The position numbers and the translations under genes are program-made. DNA of 64,000 nucleotides from Sulfurovum sp. (GTDB taxonomy: Bacteria; Campylobacterota; Campylobacteria; Campylobacterales; Sulfurovaceae): assembly GCA_021166685.1 (NCBI GenBank), contig JAJPEU010000007.1:233555-297554 (forward strand), in the 5' to 3' direction. The notes below the pieces were generated by a model, which saw nothing but the letters and a program-made list of their open reading frames with translations, was not told the DNA's origin and did not search any database. Positions 24,418 to 32,717 of the stretch are shown here, one piece after another. Position 1 is the first letter of the stretch. Each line of letters begins with the position of its first letter.

Positions 24418-26208
24418 CTAAAGATTTTTTTCTATCCATCTGCACAGCATATAAAGAGAAAAAAGATGCTGCTTAAACATCCCCTGCTTCCCCTGCTTAA
24501 GTAAAAATTGCAATTTCTCCTCATGAAACAGCCCTTTTTTTTCTTGCACTCTTTGGATGCATTGCAATTCTCCGGCTTCTTGAAGCCACTCCATAAAAGG
24601 ATAGCTGAACCCTTTTTTCTTTCGCTCTATGATCGAAGCGGGGATATACTCTTTAGCGATCTCTTTGATCCATGATTTTGGCATTTGGCGCAAACGAAGC
24701 TGAGGGTCGCAGGCAAAAACCGCCCCGACAACCTCTTTGTCCAAAAAAGGACTTCTTGCCTCTATACTGTGCGCCATGCTCATGCGGTCCAGCTTGCGCA
24801 GATACACCTCGCCCAGCTGAATCTTGAGATCCAAAAAACTGTACCAGTCTGCGGGGGATGTTCTTCCGCTTTTTTGAAACTCTTCTTGGTACGGCGCAAG
24901 CGCTTTTAGGGAGTCGTTGTCGCGTACATTCATACGGAGCAGCCGGTTTTGCTGCAGATCAGTAAACACTTCTGCGGTAGAACGAAATAAGGTGCTCTCC
25001 TCAAAAATGCGCTTATACCACTCCCACTCTTTGTTATCCGAATAATGGGATTTAAAATAGTTGCGAAGCCAGTTTTTATATTTGAGTGCTTTGGCCTGCT
25101 CCAGATCCAAATACTCTTTGTAGGTTTTGTATCCCAAAAACAGCTCGTCGCTTCCATCCCCGGTCAATACCACCTTTATCCCTTCTTTTTGTATCGTTTT
25201 CATCAAATGATACAGCGGAAGCATTGCAGGATCGCCCAGGGGTTCATCCAGTATCCGGATCACCTCATCAATGCTTTGCAAAAAATCTTCTTTGCCAAAA
25301 CTGATCTCATGATGCACTGAGCCGATATATTCCGCTGCACTTGCGGCATAAGGCCTCTCGTCATACTGTCCATATCCCTCATAGCCGATGCTGAACGTAT
25401 GGATCTTTTGATGCCGGGAAGCCATCGCCGCGATCAGTGAGGAGTCCAGCCCCCCGGAAAGCAGTGCGCCGCACTCAAGCTCTGCAGGCATACGCAACGC
25501 CACCGATTCCAAAAGTTTTTGCTTGACGGCCTGAATCGCTGTTTTTTCATCATGCAAAATAACAGGGGAAGCGGCCAGAGGAAAAAAATATTTTTTTGTC
25601 TCAAGTGCGGCGGTTTTGGTATCAAAGCGCACCATGCTTCCAGCCTCAACCTGCCTGCTCTCTTTATCAAACGTATGCGGAGCGATGGGAGACTGGTAAG
25701 AAAGGTATTGGGGGATGATAACCCTGTCAAACCGTAAAGGCTTTAATGAAAGGATCGCTTTGAGTTCACTGGCAAAAATCACACGCTCTTTATCATAATC
25801 GTAGTAAAGCGGTTTTTTGCCAAAAGGATCACGGAACAGCTTGACGCTCTCTTTTTCTATGATCGCAATGGCAAACATTCCCCGCAAATGCTCCACAAAA
25901 GCATCACCCCACTTTTTATAAGCATGAAATGCTACCTCTGTATCATTTTGGCATGCTGTGCCCAGCTCCTGTGCAAGTGTTTGGTAATTGTATATTTCAC
26001 CGTTCATCAAAAAAAATACACCGTCTTCTTCTATAGGTTGAACGGAAGGGGTATGGATATCGGTGATCGCCAACCGGTGAATGCCTAAAAACAGGCTGGG
26101 TTTTTGAATGGTTCTGCTCTCATCTGTGCCTCGATGCCCAAGACATTCAAATGCTTTTTGTGCCTTTAAATGATTATAGGTTCCTACGATACCAAAAATT
26201 GCACACAC
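24418..26208 (-). CDS. asnB: Asparagine synthetase (glutamine-hydrolysing)
   Basis: A 596-residue two-domain enzyme. The glutaminase half begins MCAIFGIVG, so Cys2 becomes the N-terminal nucleophile after Met removal, and has RLAITDIHT and NGEIYNY. The synthetase half has the ATP pyrophosphatase loop LLSGGLDSSL and TGDGSDELFLGY. Length and motifs are normal for the AsnB family. It is the last gene of the leftward run that includes mscS and the Na/Pi transporter, 53 bases after the latter. In some genomes such AsnB-like enzymes amidate cell-wall or surface polymers; amino-acid synthesis is the default. Confidence 0.92.
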   Translation of the reverse strand: MCAIFGIVGTYNHLKAQKAFECLGHRGTDESRTIQKPSLFLGIHRLAITDIHTPSVQPIEEDGVFFLMNGEIYNYQTLAQELGTACQNDTEVAFHAYKKWGDAFVEHLRGMFAIAIIEKESVKLFRDPFGKKPLYYDYDKERVIFASELKAILSLKPLRFDRVIIPQYLSYQSPIAPHTFDKESRQVEAGSMVRFDTKTAALETKKYFFPLAASPVILHDEKTAIQAVKQKLLESVALRMPAELECGALLSGGLDSSLIAAMASRHQKIHTFSIGYEGYGQYDERPYAASAAEYIGSVHHEISFGKEDFLQSIDEVIRILDEPLGDPAMLPLYHLMKTIQKEGIKVVLTGDGSDELFLGYKTYKEYLDLEQAKALKYKNWLRNYFKSHYSDNKEWEWYKRIFEESTLFRSTAEVFTDLQQNRLLRMNVRDNDSLKALAPYQEEFQKSGRTSPADWYSFLDLKIQLGEVYLRKLDRMSMAHSIEARSPFLDKEVVGAVFACDPQLRLRQMPKSWIKEIAKEYIPASIIERKKKGFSYPFMEWLQEAGELQCIQRVQEKKGLFHEEKLQFLLKQGKQGMFKQHLFSLYMLCRWIEKNL

Positions 26209-26261
26209 TTATACGCTCCAATGATTTGCAGGGTATTTTACCGCATTGTCAAAAGAAAAAA

Positions 26262-27953
26262 TCATAACGGTTTGACTGCCGCAACTTTTTTATCATGATT
26301 TTCACTATCGTTGTTATTGTACATAATGTATAAAAAATTTCTCAGTGATTTGGTAAAACTTTTACTCAAATGCATGTCATTGACGGCAATGGTATTCACC
26401 TCTTTGGAAATGCTTCTGTTTTTGATGATATCCGCAAGTACGTTGATACTGTTTTTATAGGATTCCGTAATCTTGCGGTATCGCATCTCCATTTCGTCTA
26501 TTGCTGCTTTTTCGCCGCTTTTGGCCGCATTGAAAGATAAAACCGTTTTAAGTATCTGATAACGGAGATTTTTGTAAAACTGCTGCTCTTCTGCTGTCTG
26601 CGTGCCGGAAAGATACTCAAAATCATGCAGCATATCTTTGACGGATTTTGCAGCAGTGGCAAGGTAGGTTACTGCCTTGATGATTTTTTGTATCCGTTCT
26701 TGATATTTTTTATCTGTATTTTTTGCAGAAAGTATCATTGCAAAATCAAAAATCTCTCCTAACAGCAATCGAATATCTTCATAGATTTTATCATAGCGTA
26801 TATCGGCTTGCTCTTTGTGTTGGTCCAAAAGTTTTTCTACGGATAGTTTGCCGCCCAGTGCTTTAGCCGGAGGAAGATTGATAGCCAAAAGCGCAAAGTC
26901 TTCGATCTTATGGGCCAAATAATCCACCTCCTTGTGAAGAGCAATGACCGCCACATCAGTCAATTCCACTGAGACATTATGGATATAGCGTGTAATATAA
27001 TGCTTCTTTTTTTTGAAAAAATGCATCAATCCTTTTGCAAGCAATGGGATAAACGGATACCATAACAAAACCCCAAAAAAATTAAACAGTGTATGAAAGA
27101 GTGCGATTTTTACAACCGGATCTTGCGAAATGTCAATAGCATCAATGAGCCATACAAGCGGCCCCAGCAACATAAGCGCAACAGCCCCTGTCGAGAGGTT
27201 GAAAAAGAGATGGGCCAAGGCTGTGCGTTTTTTGTCCGATGCCCCTCCGACGGATCCGAGCATTACGGTCACGGTCGTTCCGATATTCGCACCTACGACA
27301 AATGCTGCTGCCATCTCGAAACTTACCATATGCGCAAACAGCATGCTTTGCATGATCACAACGGAAGCCGCACTTGACTGGATGATCGCAGTGAGCACAA
27401 ACCCTGCAAGCGAAAACAGATACGGATTTAAATCAGCATACTTTGTCACATCAAAATTCCCGGAAAAAACTGAGGCACTTTCCTTCATTCCCTCCAACCC
27501 AAGAAAGATAAGCCCAAACCCTACAATCGCACCGAAGATATTGCGCCAACGGCTGGACTCTTCGGCTATCACTCCTCCGATGCCGCCGATACCTATCATA
27601 CCGTAAGCGAGCAATTTCACGTCAAGCTTAAAACCCACAAGCGCAATAATCCAGGAGGTAGTTGTGGATCCGATGTTAGAGCCAAAAATGATCGCAATGG
27701 CATTTTCCAGCGAAATCATCCCTGCACCGATCAAAGAAAGTGCCATCAGCGAGACTATCGAGGAGCTTTGAAAGAGTGATGTGGCGCCAAGTCCCAACAT
27801 CAAAGAATGCAAATGTGTCTGCGTGGCACGTTTCACCCATATCCCAAAAGAGCGCCCGACACTCTCTTTGATGCGAGCCTCAAGGTAAAGCATCCCGAAA
27901 AGCAAAAGCCCCACAGAAGCAAAAAGGTGAACCCAAAGCGTATAATCAGACAT
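26262..27953 (-). CDS. Na/Pi cotransporter family protein with PhoU-like tail
   Basis: A 563-residue membrane protein with two inverted Na_Pi_cotrans repeats: the QSSS motif in LFQSSSIVSLMAL and the second copy in IIQSSAASVVIMQ, each followed by a GANIGTT or GSNIGST segment. The cytoplasmic C-terminal third (about 340-563) is helical and PhoU-like. Predicted to import phosphate with sodium, or to act in phosphate export. Its ATG overlaps the mscS stop by one base (TGATG); a TTG one codon earlier is possible. Confidence 0.88.
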   Translation of the reverse strand: MSDYTLWVHLFASVGLLLFGMLYLEARIKESVGRSFGIWVKRATQTHLHSLMLGLGATSLFQSSSIVSLMALSLIGAGMISLENAIAIIFGSNIGSTTTSWIIALVGFKLDVKLLAYGMIGIGGIGGVIAEESSRWRNIFGAIVGFGLIFLGLEGMKESASVFSGNFDVTKYADLNPYLFSLAGFVLTAIIQSSAASVVIMQSMLFAHMVSFEMAAAFVVGANIGTTVTVMLGSVGGASDKKRTALAHLFFNLSTGAVALMLLGPLVWLIDAIDISQDPVVKIALFHTLFNFFGVLLWYPFIPLLAKGLMHFFKKKKHYITRYIHNVSVELTDVAVIALHKEVDYLAHKIEDFALLAINLPPAKALGGKLSVEKLLDQHKEQADIRYDKIYEDIRLLLGEIFDFAMILSAKNTDKKYQERIQKIIKAVTYLATAAKSVKDMLHDFEYLSGTQTAEEQQFYKNLRYQILKTVLSFNAAKSGEKAAIDEMEMRYRKITESYKNSINVLADIIKNRSISKEVNTIAVNDMHLSKSFTKSLRNFLYIMYNNNDSENHDKKVAAVKPL

Positions 27954-29794
27954 CAATTTTCTTTCTTGTCGGCTTCAAGTTTTTCTTTTATAATCTTGTG
28001 AATATGTACATCGAGCTGAGGAAAAGGGATTTCGATGCGGTGTGCATACAGCGTCTTATACAGCAATACCAAAAAGGAATCCATTGTCCCGGAAGGTTTG
28101 ACCGTATTGTCCCCATGCACCCACACCCAAAGTTCAAAATCAACACTGCTTGCACTCATTGCTTTCATGACCACCTGCGGCTGTTTCTCTTTATCGTAAC
28201 GGATATATTCTATGTCGCTTTTTTCCAAAGCATCCAAAATGACTGTCTTGACGTTATCGATATCACTGCCGTAAGCAACGCCGAAAGGCACATGCATGCG
28301 CCTGATATCATCACTGAGCGTCCAATTGATCACCTGTTCTTGGATGAAAGTCTGATTGGGGACGATGACGTCGATATTGTCATTGGTACGGATAATGATC
28401 GATCGCATACGGATATCCGAAACCCGTCCGCGCAACGTGTCACTGATCTGTAAAAAATCGCCTATTTTTATACTTTTCTCAAAAAAAAGAATAATACCTG
28501 AAATAAAGTTTGCAATTATATTTTGCAAGCCAAATCCGATACCCACCGACAGCGCCCCTGCAATCACCGTAAAAGAGCTCAAGTCAAGCCCGATCGTCTT
28601 GAGCATCACAAAAAATGAAACAATAATAATGAAATAAGAACCCACATTGCTTAGAATCACTTGGCTTGAAAGTGAAAGATTTTTTACTTTAGAACTGATT
28701 CTTTTGATATAGCGGCGATACAAAGAGGCAAGCAGCAGACCAAAGAGAAAGATAAACAGAGCCAAAAGCAGATCCAAGGTACTGATTTGCTTTTTATTTA
28801 CACCAAACAAAGGATAATGAAGTTTCTCTAAAATATCTTTGCCAAGAAGCACAACCCCCTCTTTTGTTTGCTCAGCAAGAACTTTTGTGGTTCCTATTCT
28901 TTCAGAAATTAGTTTATCCATCGCATCGAGCATATTTGCATAAGAACGCTGTTTGCCGGGCGTCATAGAAGCCATATAATTCTTGATTTCCTCTTTGACG
29001 CTAAATATATTTTGATTTTTTTCTTTCAGGGCTGCAAAAAAACCGTTTAAACTTTTACGAATGGCTGCTTCTGCTATGGTATTGATCTCTTCTGAAGCTT
29101 TTTTAATCTTTTTTTCTAATCGCTCAATCCCTTGTGCGTCCCCAAGAAGACCGAATTTCTCTTTTTCGATCTCCAGCCCTTCACGCTCAAGATACAAATC
29201 TTTAAGCTTCTTGCTTGTCTCTTCAGTATTTTTTTTGATGTCTTTCGTATCAAAAGCAATAGGCTCAACTGCCTGCAAAAGCACCTTTAGATTTTTTTCT
29301 TTTGCTTCTTTTAATTTCTCTTGATGCTCTTGCAGTTTTTCTTGGGACTTTACATAAAAAGCGTACTGAAGCTGCATAACTGAGGGCAAGGTTTTGTTGC
29401 TCTCTGCGCTTTCATTTTCATCGCTGGCAAAAATCTGATTTTTAAGATAAGCTATCTTCTCCTCTTTTTGTTTCAGCTCATTTTTAATACTTTTTCTCTC
29501 TGTAAAATTTTCTACATACGCATAAAAAGCCTGAAGATAGTCCTGGGAATTCTTGATCTTGTCATACACCAAAAGCGTAACAGAATTTCCTTCGCTTTTG
29601 CCGGCCAACTCTATCAGTCTTGCCAAAAGAGACTTTTGAAGCTGAATGGTTGCGTTATCTTCGTTTTTTATTTTTTCCAGAGCAGAAAGATACAAAGGAT
29701 AAATTTTCGTACTATTCTCATCAAGAAGTTTTGTCTCAAGAGATGCAGCATACAAGAAGCAAGAAGAGATAACTAAAAAAAAGAGTGATTTCAC
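27953..29794 (-). CDS. Large MscS-family mechanosensitive channel
   Basis: A 613-residue channel with a signal peptide (VKSLFFLVISSCFLYAA), a long periplasmic coiled-coil region (about 25-330), four or so membrane segments and the MscS core with GFGLQNIIANFISG (pore helix) and VPNQTFIQEQVINWT. Opens on membrane tension to release solutes. The GTG at 29794 is chosen because AAGGAA stands eight bases ahead and the following residues form a signal peptide; a longer frame to 29914 would overlap rimK. It is part of the leftward unit that continues into the Na/Pi transporter. Confidence 0.88.
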   Translation of the reverse strand: MKSLFFLVISSCFLYAASLETKLLDENSTKIYPLYLSALEKIKNEDNATIQLQKSLLARLIELAGKSEGNSVTLLVYDKIKNSQDYLQAFYAYVENFTERKSIKNELKQKEEKIAYLKNQIFASDENESAESNKTLPSVMQLQYAFYVKSQEKLQEHQEKLKEAKEKNLKVLLQAVEPIAFDTKDIKKNTEETSKKLKDLYLEREGLEIEKEKFGLLGDAQGIERLEKKIKKASEEINTIAEAAIRKSLNGFFAALKEKNQNIFSVKEEIKNYMASMTPGKQRSYANMLDAMDKLISERIGTTKVLAEQTKEGVVLLGKDILEKLHYPLFGVNKKQISTLDLLLALFIFLFGLLLASLYRRYIKRISSKVKNLSLSSQVILSNVGSYFIIIVSFFVMLKTIGLDLSSFTVIAGALSVGIGFGLQNIIANFISGIILFFEKSIKIGDFLQISDTLRGRVSDIRMRSIIIRTNDNIDVIVPNQTFIQEQVINWTLSDDIRRMHVPFGVAYGSDIDNVKTVILDALEKSDIEYIRYDKEKQPQVVMKAMSASSVDFELWVWVHGDNTVKPSGTMDSFLVLLYKTLYAHRIEIPFPQLDVHIHKIIKEKLEADKKEN

Positions 29795-29839
29795 TAGTAG
29801 AATTCCTTGTCGAAAAATAGACTGATGAATACTGCCCCG

Positions 29840-29856
29840 GTTCCGCTTTGCGAAAC
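29840..29856. repeat. Inverted repeat at the rimK 3' end
   Basis: GTTCCGC-ttt-GCGAAAC, a 7-bp stem with one mismatch, touches the rimK stop codon and lies 46 bases upstream of the mscS start. It has no T-run. It resembles short dispersed palindromic repeats but could also slow transcription between rimK and mscS. Confidence 0.4.
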
Positions 29857-30782
29857 TAGGCACCAATCTTATCTCTGGCACTCCGTTTGCGAGGAGGAGT
29901 GTTTTTGGGAGCAATATTTTTTTGGATATAATCCATGATCTTTCCTGCGATATCGATACCGGTGGCTTTCTCGATGCCTTCCAATCCGGGCGAAGAGTTG
30001 ATTTCCATAACCAAAGGACCGCGTTTGGAAGGAATCATGTCAACCCCGCATACCCCCAGCCCCATCGCTTTGGCGGCGGCTATAGCAGTAGCTTTCTCTT
30101 TTCTGGAAAGTTTATATAGCGTTGCACTTCCTCCCTGATGCAGGTTGGAGCGGAAATCCCCCTCGGCGCCCTGCCGCTTCATAGCACCCACGACTTCACC
30201 GTTAACAACAATCACACGGATATCAGCCCCGCCGGCTTCTTCAATAAATTCTTGCACTAAAAGATTGACATTCATCCCGTTAAACGCATCAAGTACCGAT
30301 TTGGCGGCTTTTTTTGTCTCTGCAAGCACCACGCCCACCCCTTGTGTTCCCTCAAGTATCTTGAGTACCAACGGTGTGCCTCCGATCAATTTAATGACAT
30401 CGTTGGCATTTGACCTGTTGGAAGCAAAAACGGTTTTAGGCATATCTACACCGCGGTTGGAAAGTATCTGAAGACTTCGAAGCTTATCTCTTGAGCGTTT
30501 AATCGCCAGAGAACCTGAAATACTAAAAATATTCATCATTTCAAAATGGCGCACGATCGCAGTACCAAAAAAGGTACGGCTTGCCCCGATACGGGGAATA
30601 ATCGCATCAGGCGCCTCGAGTTCTTCTCCGTGATAGATGATTTTGAGCTCATTTTTCATAATCTCCATCGTACATTCCATATAATCAATCACCCTTACAT
30701 CCCATCCTTTTTTTTTGGCAGCCGCCACTAAACTTTGGGTTGAATAAAGCGATTCGTTTCTTGACAATATATAAATTTTCAT
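29856..30782 (-). CDS. rimK: RimK-type ATP-grasp glutamate ligase
   Basis: A 308-residue ATP-grasp enzyme. E. coli RimK adds glutamates to the C-terminus of ribosomal protein S6. Landmarks: [16 protein letters not shown] at the N-terminus, [16 protein letters not shown], the nucleotide part [16 protein letters not shown] and [18 protein letters not shown] at the C-terminal catalytic part. About 300 residues is the normal length. The adjacent upstream gene encodes a retropepsin-like protease, a pairing known for RimK in pseudomonads (RimB). Confidence 0.92.
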   Translation of the reverse strand: MKIYILSRNESLYSTQSLVAAAKKKGWDVRVIDYMECTMEIMKNELKIIYHGEELEAPDAIIPRIGASRTFFGTAIVRHFEMMNIFSISGSLAIKRSRDKLRSLQILSNRGVDMPKTVFASNRSNANDVIKLIGGTPLVLKILEGTQGVGVVLAETKKAAKSVLDAFNGMNVNLLVQEFIEEAGGADIRVIVVNGEVVGAMKRQGAEGDFRSNLHQGGSATLYKLSRKEKATAIAAAKAMGLGVCGVDMIPSKRGPLVMEINSSPGLEGIEKATGIDIAGKIMDYIQKNIAPKNTPPRKRSARDKIGA

Positions 30783-30786
30783 TCAT

Positions 30787-31212
30787 TTAATCCTTTTTGG
30801 AAGCTTGGTATTTAACAGATACGTCTACAAGATAGCCTTTTGCAAGAAATTTACGTCCGATAAGCATGGGGTACTTCATCTCTTTTCTATCAGCAAGCGA
30901 TACTGACGTCAGATAGGTTTTTCCGCCTAATGCAACATGGGTTTTAACAAAAACCCTTTCTTGCACTTTCCCGTTAGAACTTTTGACTTTTTTAATCCTA
31001 AATATGGGCAGCATAATCTCTTTTTCGCTGTAATCAGGATGAAAATTATCAAACAATTTAAAATGAACTATCCCATTTTCCTGATCTATTCTGATTTCAT
31101 TGCAGTGAATCGAACAGGAATCCGCTCCCGTGTCTATCTTTGCATCAATATCAAAAAAACCAAAATCAGGCAAGGAAGCATGTTCAATATTGCCTACAAT
31201 AACCGTCTCCAT
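30787..31212 (-). CDS. Retropepsin-like protease of the Zn_protease/RimB family
   Basis: A 141-residue protein with the aspartic-protease signature DTGADSCSIH (about residues 26-35) and KYPMLIGRKFL near the C-terminus, the layout of the family named ATP-dependent zinc protease (PF05618). In Pseudomonas the relative RimB works with RimK in ribosome modification. Here it lies four bases ahead of rimK and is the first gene of the leftward unit, with an A+T-rich promoter region including TACAAT upstream. The role in S6 tail trimming is inferred from that pairing. Confidence 0.82.
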   Translation of the reverse strand: METVIVGNIEHASLPDFGFFDIDAKIDTGADSCSIHCNEIRIDQENGIVHFKLFDNFHPDYSEKEIMLPIFRIKKVKSSNGKVQERVFVKTHVALGGKTYLTSVSLADRKEMKYPMLIGRKFLAKGYLVDVSVKYQASKKD

Positions 31213-31315
31213 CCATAAAGTCCTTCTCTGTAAAATATACTATTATTGTACACAATTATCCACAAAATTAGATAACAAATCCTAACGGCGACATTGAACA
31301 GCTTAGCGCGAGCCT

Positions 31316-31356
31316 GACAAAAATAAAAAAGGCTTTATGTCTTTTTTATTTTTGTC
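31316..31356. terminator. Hairpin terminator after M42 peptidase gene
   Basis: A perfect 16-bp inverted repeat: GACAAAAATAAAAAAG (31316-31331), nine-base loop, CTTTTTTATTTTTGTC (31341-31356). On the minus strand it follows the peptidase stop directly, and its T-rich 3' arm gives a terminator-like shape. Confidence 0.7.
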
Positions 31357-32426
31357 TATTTTGCTTCAAAATAGATGGACTCAAGAAGTCTCAGCATTTT
31401 CGCAACCGCTTCCGCCCGAACCGTCTCCTTGGTTGTGTGATAGCCGGTTGTGGGTAACTGCAAAGTTGTTCCTTGAATTTTTCCTCCGCTGGCAAAAGCC
31501 ACTCTTCCCATTTCCGTACTTCCCAGTGAATAGAGTTTTCCGCCTTCTGCAAGAAGTTTTTTGTTTTGCTCTTCAAGGTAGTGATCTTTAAAACTGTAAG
31601 TGATCTCCAGCTGTGTGCAGCACTCTTCGATCTCTTTGGTGAGCGGTGAAACAAAAGAGGCATTTGCGTCACGCGTGCGAAGGACAATGTCTTGCCTGTC
31701 GGCATCTTCCCTGGTGGGATATGGACTGGTATCAAGCACCAGCAGTCTCTCCGTAGAGATATCAAAGCGGCGAAACCACTCCAGTAAAAAACGCCAACTC
31801 TTGCCTGACTCTTCCTGTGCTGTAAAAAAAGCGGTGCCCTGATATCCCGCACGATAAAGATAGATAATCATCGCGGCACTAATCACATTGTCCAGCTGAG
31901 ACGAAATCAATCCTTTATTATAAGTCAAGCCGTCAACATAAGCCACAGGAGTGCCCGGCAAAAGATACTCAAGGCCTTTTACTTCAAAAATAAGATTGTT
32001 GCGGCGTTCACAAATATACGCATTCTCAATCGTTCCAATCCCCATATAGCTGCCGGACCAAGGCTCATATGCCTGTACCGACTGATTTGCAAACCGTTCA
32101 AGAATCGCCATATAAGTCTGCTCGGAAACTGAATCTCCTGTAAGATCGGCACGGTTTTGTGTCATAAACGCCGCATACTGAAATTCATTGGGCCCGGTGC
32201 AAATCAAACCATGCCGATCAATATGTGCACAGAGCATTCCACACTCAGGATCACTCCCCTGCGCCACCAAAAGCCCCTCATAAAGTGTTGTTTTTATCCC
32301 AAGCTCGTCAAGTTCGCGCTTAAGACAGAGAAAAAAAGAGTGTTCTGCCCCTACTACAGACGGCTTTCGCACAAGATACTTTAAAATGTCAAGAAAACCT
32401 TTAAAAGGCGTGAAGGTTCGATGCAT
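31356..32426 (-). CDS. M42-family aminopeptidase
   Basis: A 356-residue dinuclear-metal peptidase of the M42 (glutamyl/deblocking aminopeptidase, FrvX) family. Metal ligands can be placed in MLCAHIDRHG (His-x-Asp), SSQLDNVISA (Asp), AQEESG (catalytic Glu pair), VLDTSPY (Asp) and TTGYHTTKE (His). The ATG at 32426 has AAAGGAA five bases upstream; a 25-codon longer frame lacks a ribosome site. Monocistronic: a terminator follows, and it is divergent from topA. It should trim peptides in the cytoplasm. Confidence 0.9.
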   Translation of the reverse strand: MHRTFTPFKGFLDILKYLVRKPSVVGAEHSFFLCLKRELDELGIKTTLYEGLLVAQGSDPECGMLCAHIDRHGLICTGPNEFQYAAFMTQNRADLTGDSVSEQTYMAILERFANQSVQAYEPWSGSYMGIGTIENAYICERRNNLIFEVKGLEYLLPGTPVAYVDGLTYNKGLISSQLDNVISAAMIIYLYRAGYQGTAFFTAQEESGKSWRFLLEWFRRFDISTERLLVLDTSPYPTREDADRQDIVLRTRDANASFVSPLTKEIEECCTQLEITYSFKDHYLEEQNKKLLAEGGKLYSLGSTEMGRVAFASGGKIQGTTLQLPTTGYHTTKETVRAEAVAKMLRLLESIYFEAK

Positions 32427-32602
32427 ACAATTCCTTTTGAGCACTCCATAGTCACACAAGAACTTTCCCTTGCGATGATTTGTTTTTTGTGCTTTTTGCA
32501 TACTAAAATGAGAAAAGATTATACTTTTTTTTCAATTAAAGTCGAAGCGTCTCTCTTTTTACCAAGCTCTTTTGTCCGATCAGATGCAATATGAAAAATT
32601 TT

Positions 32603-32717
32603 TACCATTTTTACTTACTTTGTGTTACAATGCGAAGGAATTCCTGCCGTAAGATACGGGGGAGAGCGGTAGCAGACTTTGTTTGATGCCAAAAAGAAAT
32701 TAGTAAAGTAAGTATAG
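32603..32717 (+). promoter_or_regulatory. topA promoter and structured leader
   Basis: A -10 box TACAAT (32626-32631), with TTTACC as a poor -35 candidate, precedes a leader of about 80 bases. The leader holds AGGAATTCCT (palindrome, 32636-32645) and the hairpin CCGTA-aga-TACGG (32647-32659) followed by a purine-rich G-run. No coding frame of note. The ATG at 32718 lacks a strong Shine-Dalgarno sequence. Confidence 0.5.

Noticed and set aside
24231..24476. 81-codon frame between dcd and asnB on the plus strand
   Set aside because: It mostly overlaps dcd in another frame, is basic and low-complexity, and enters the end of asnB.
29795..29914. N-terminal extension of the MscS protein
   Set aside because: It would overlap rimK and bypass a signal peptide that starts at the GTG with a good ribosome site at 29794.
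32631..32687. 18-codon leader peptide before topA
   Set aside because: Its ATG overlaps the -10 box, so it would not be in the transcript.
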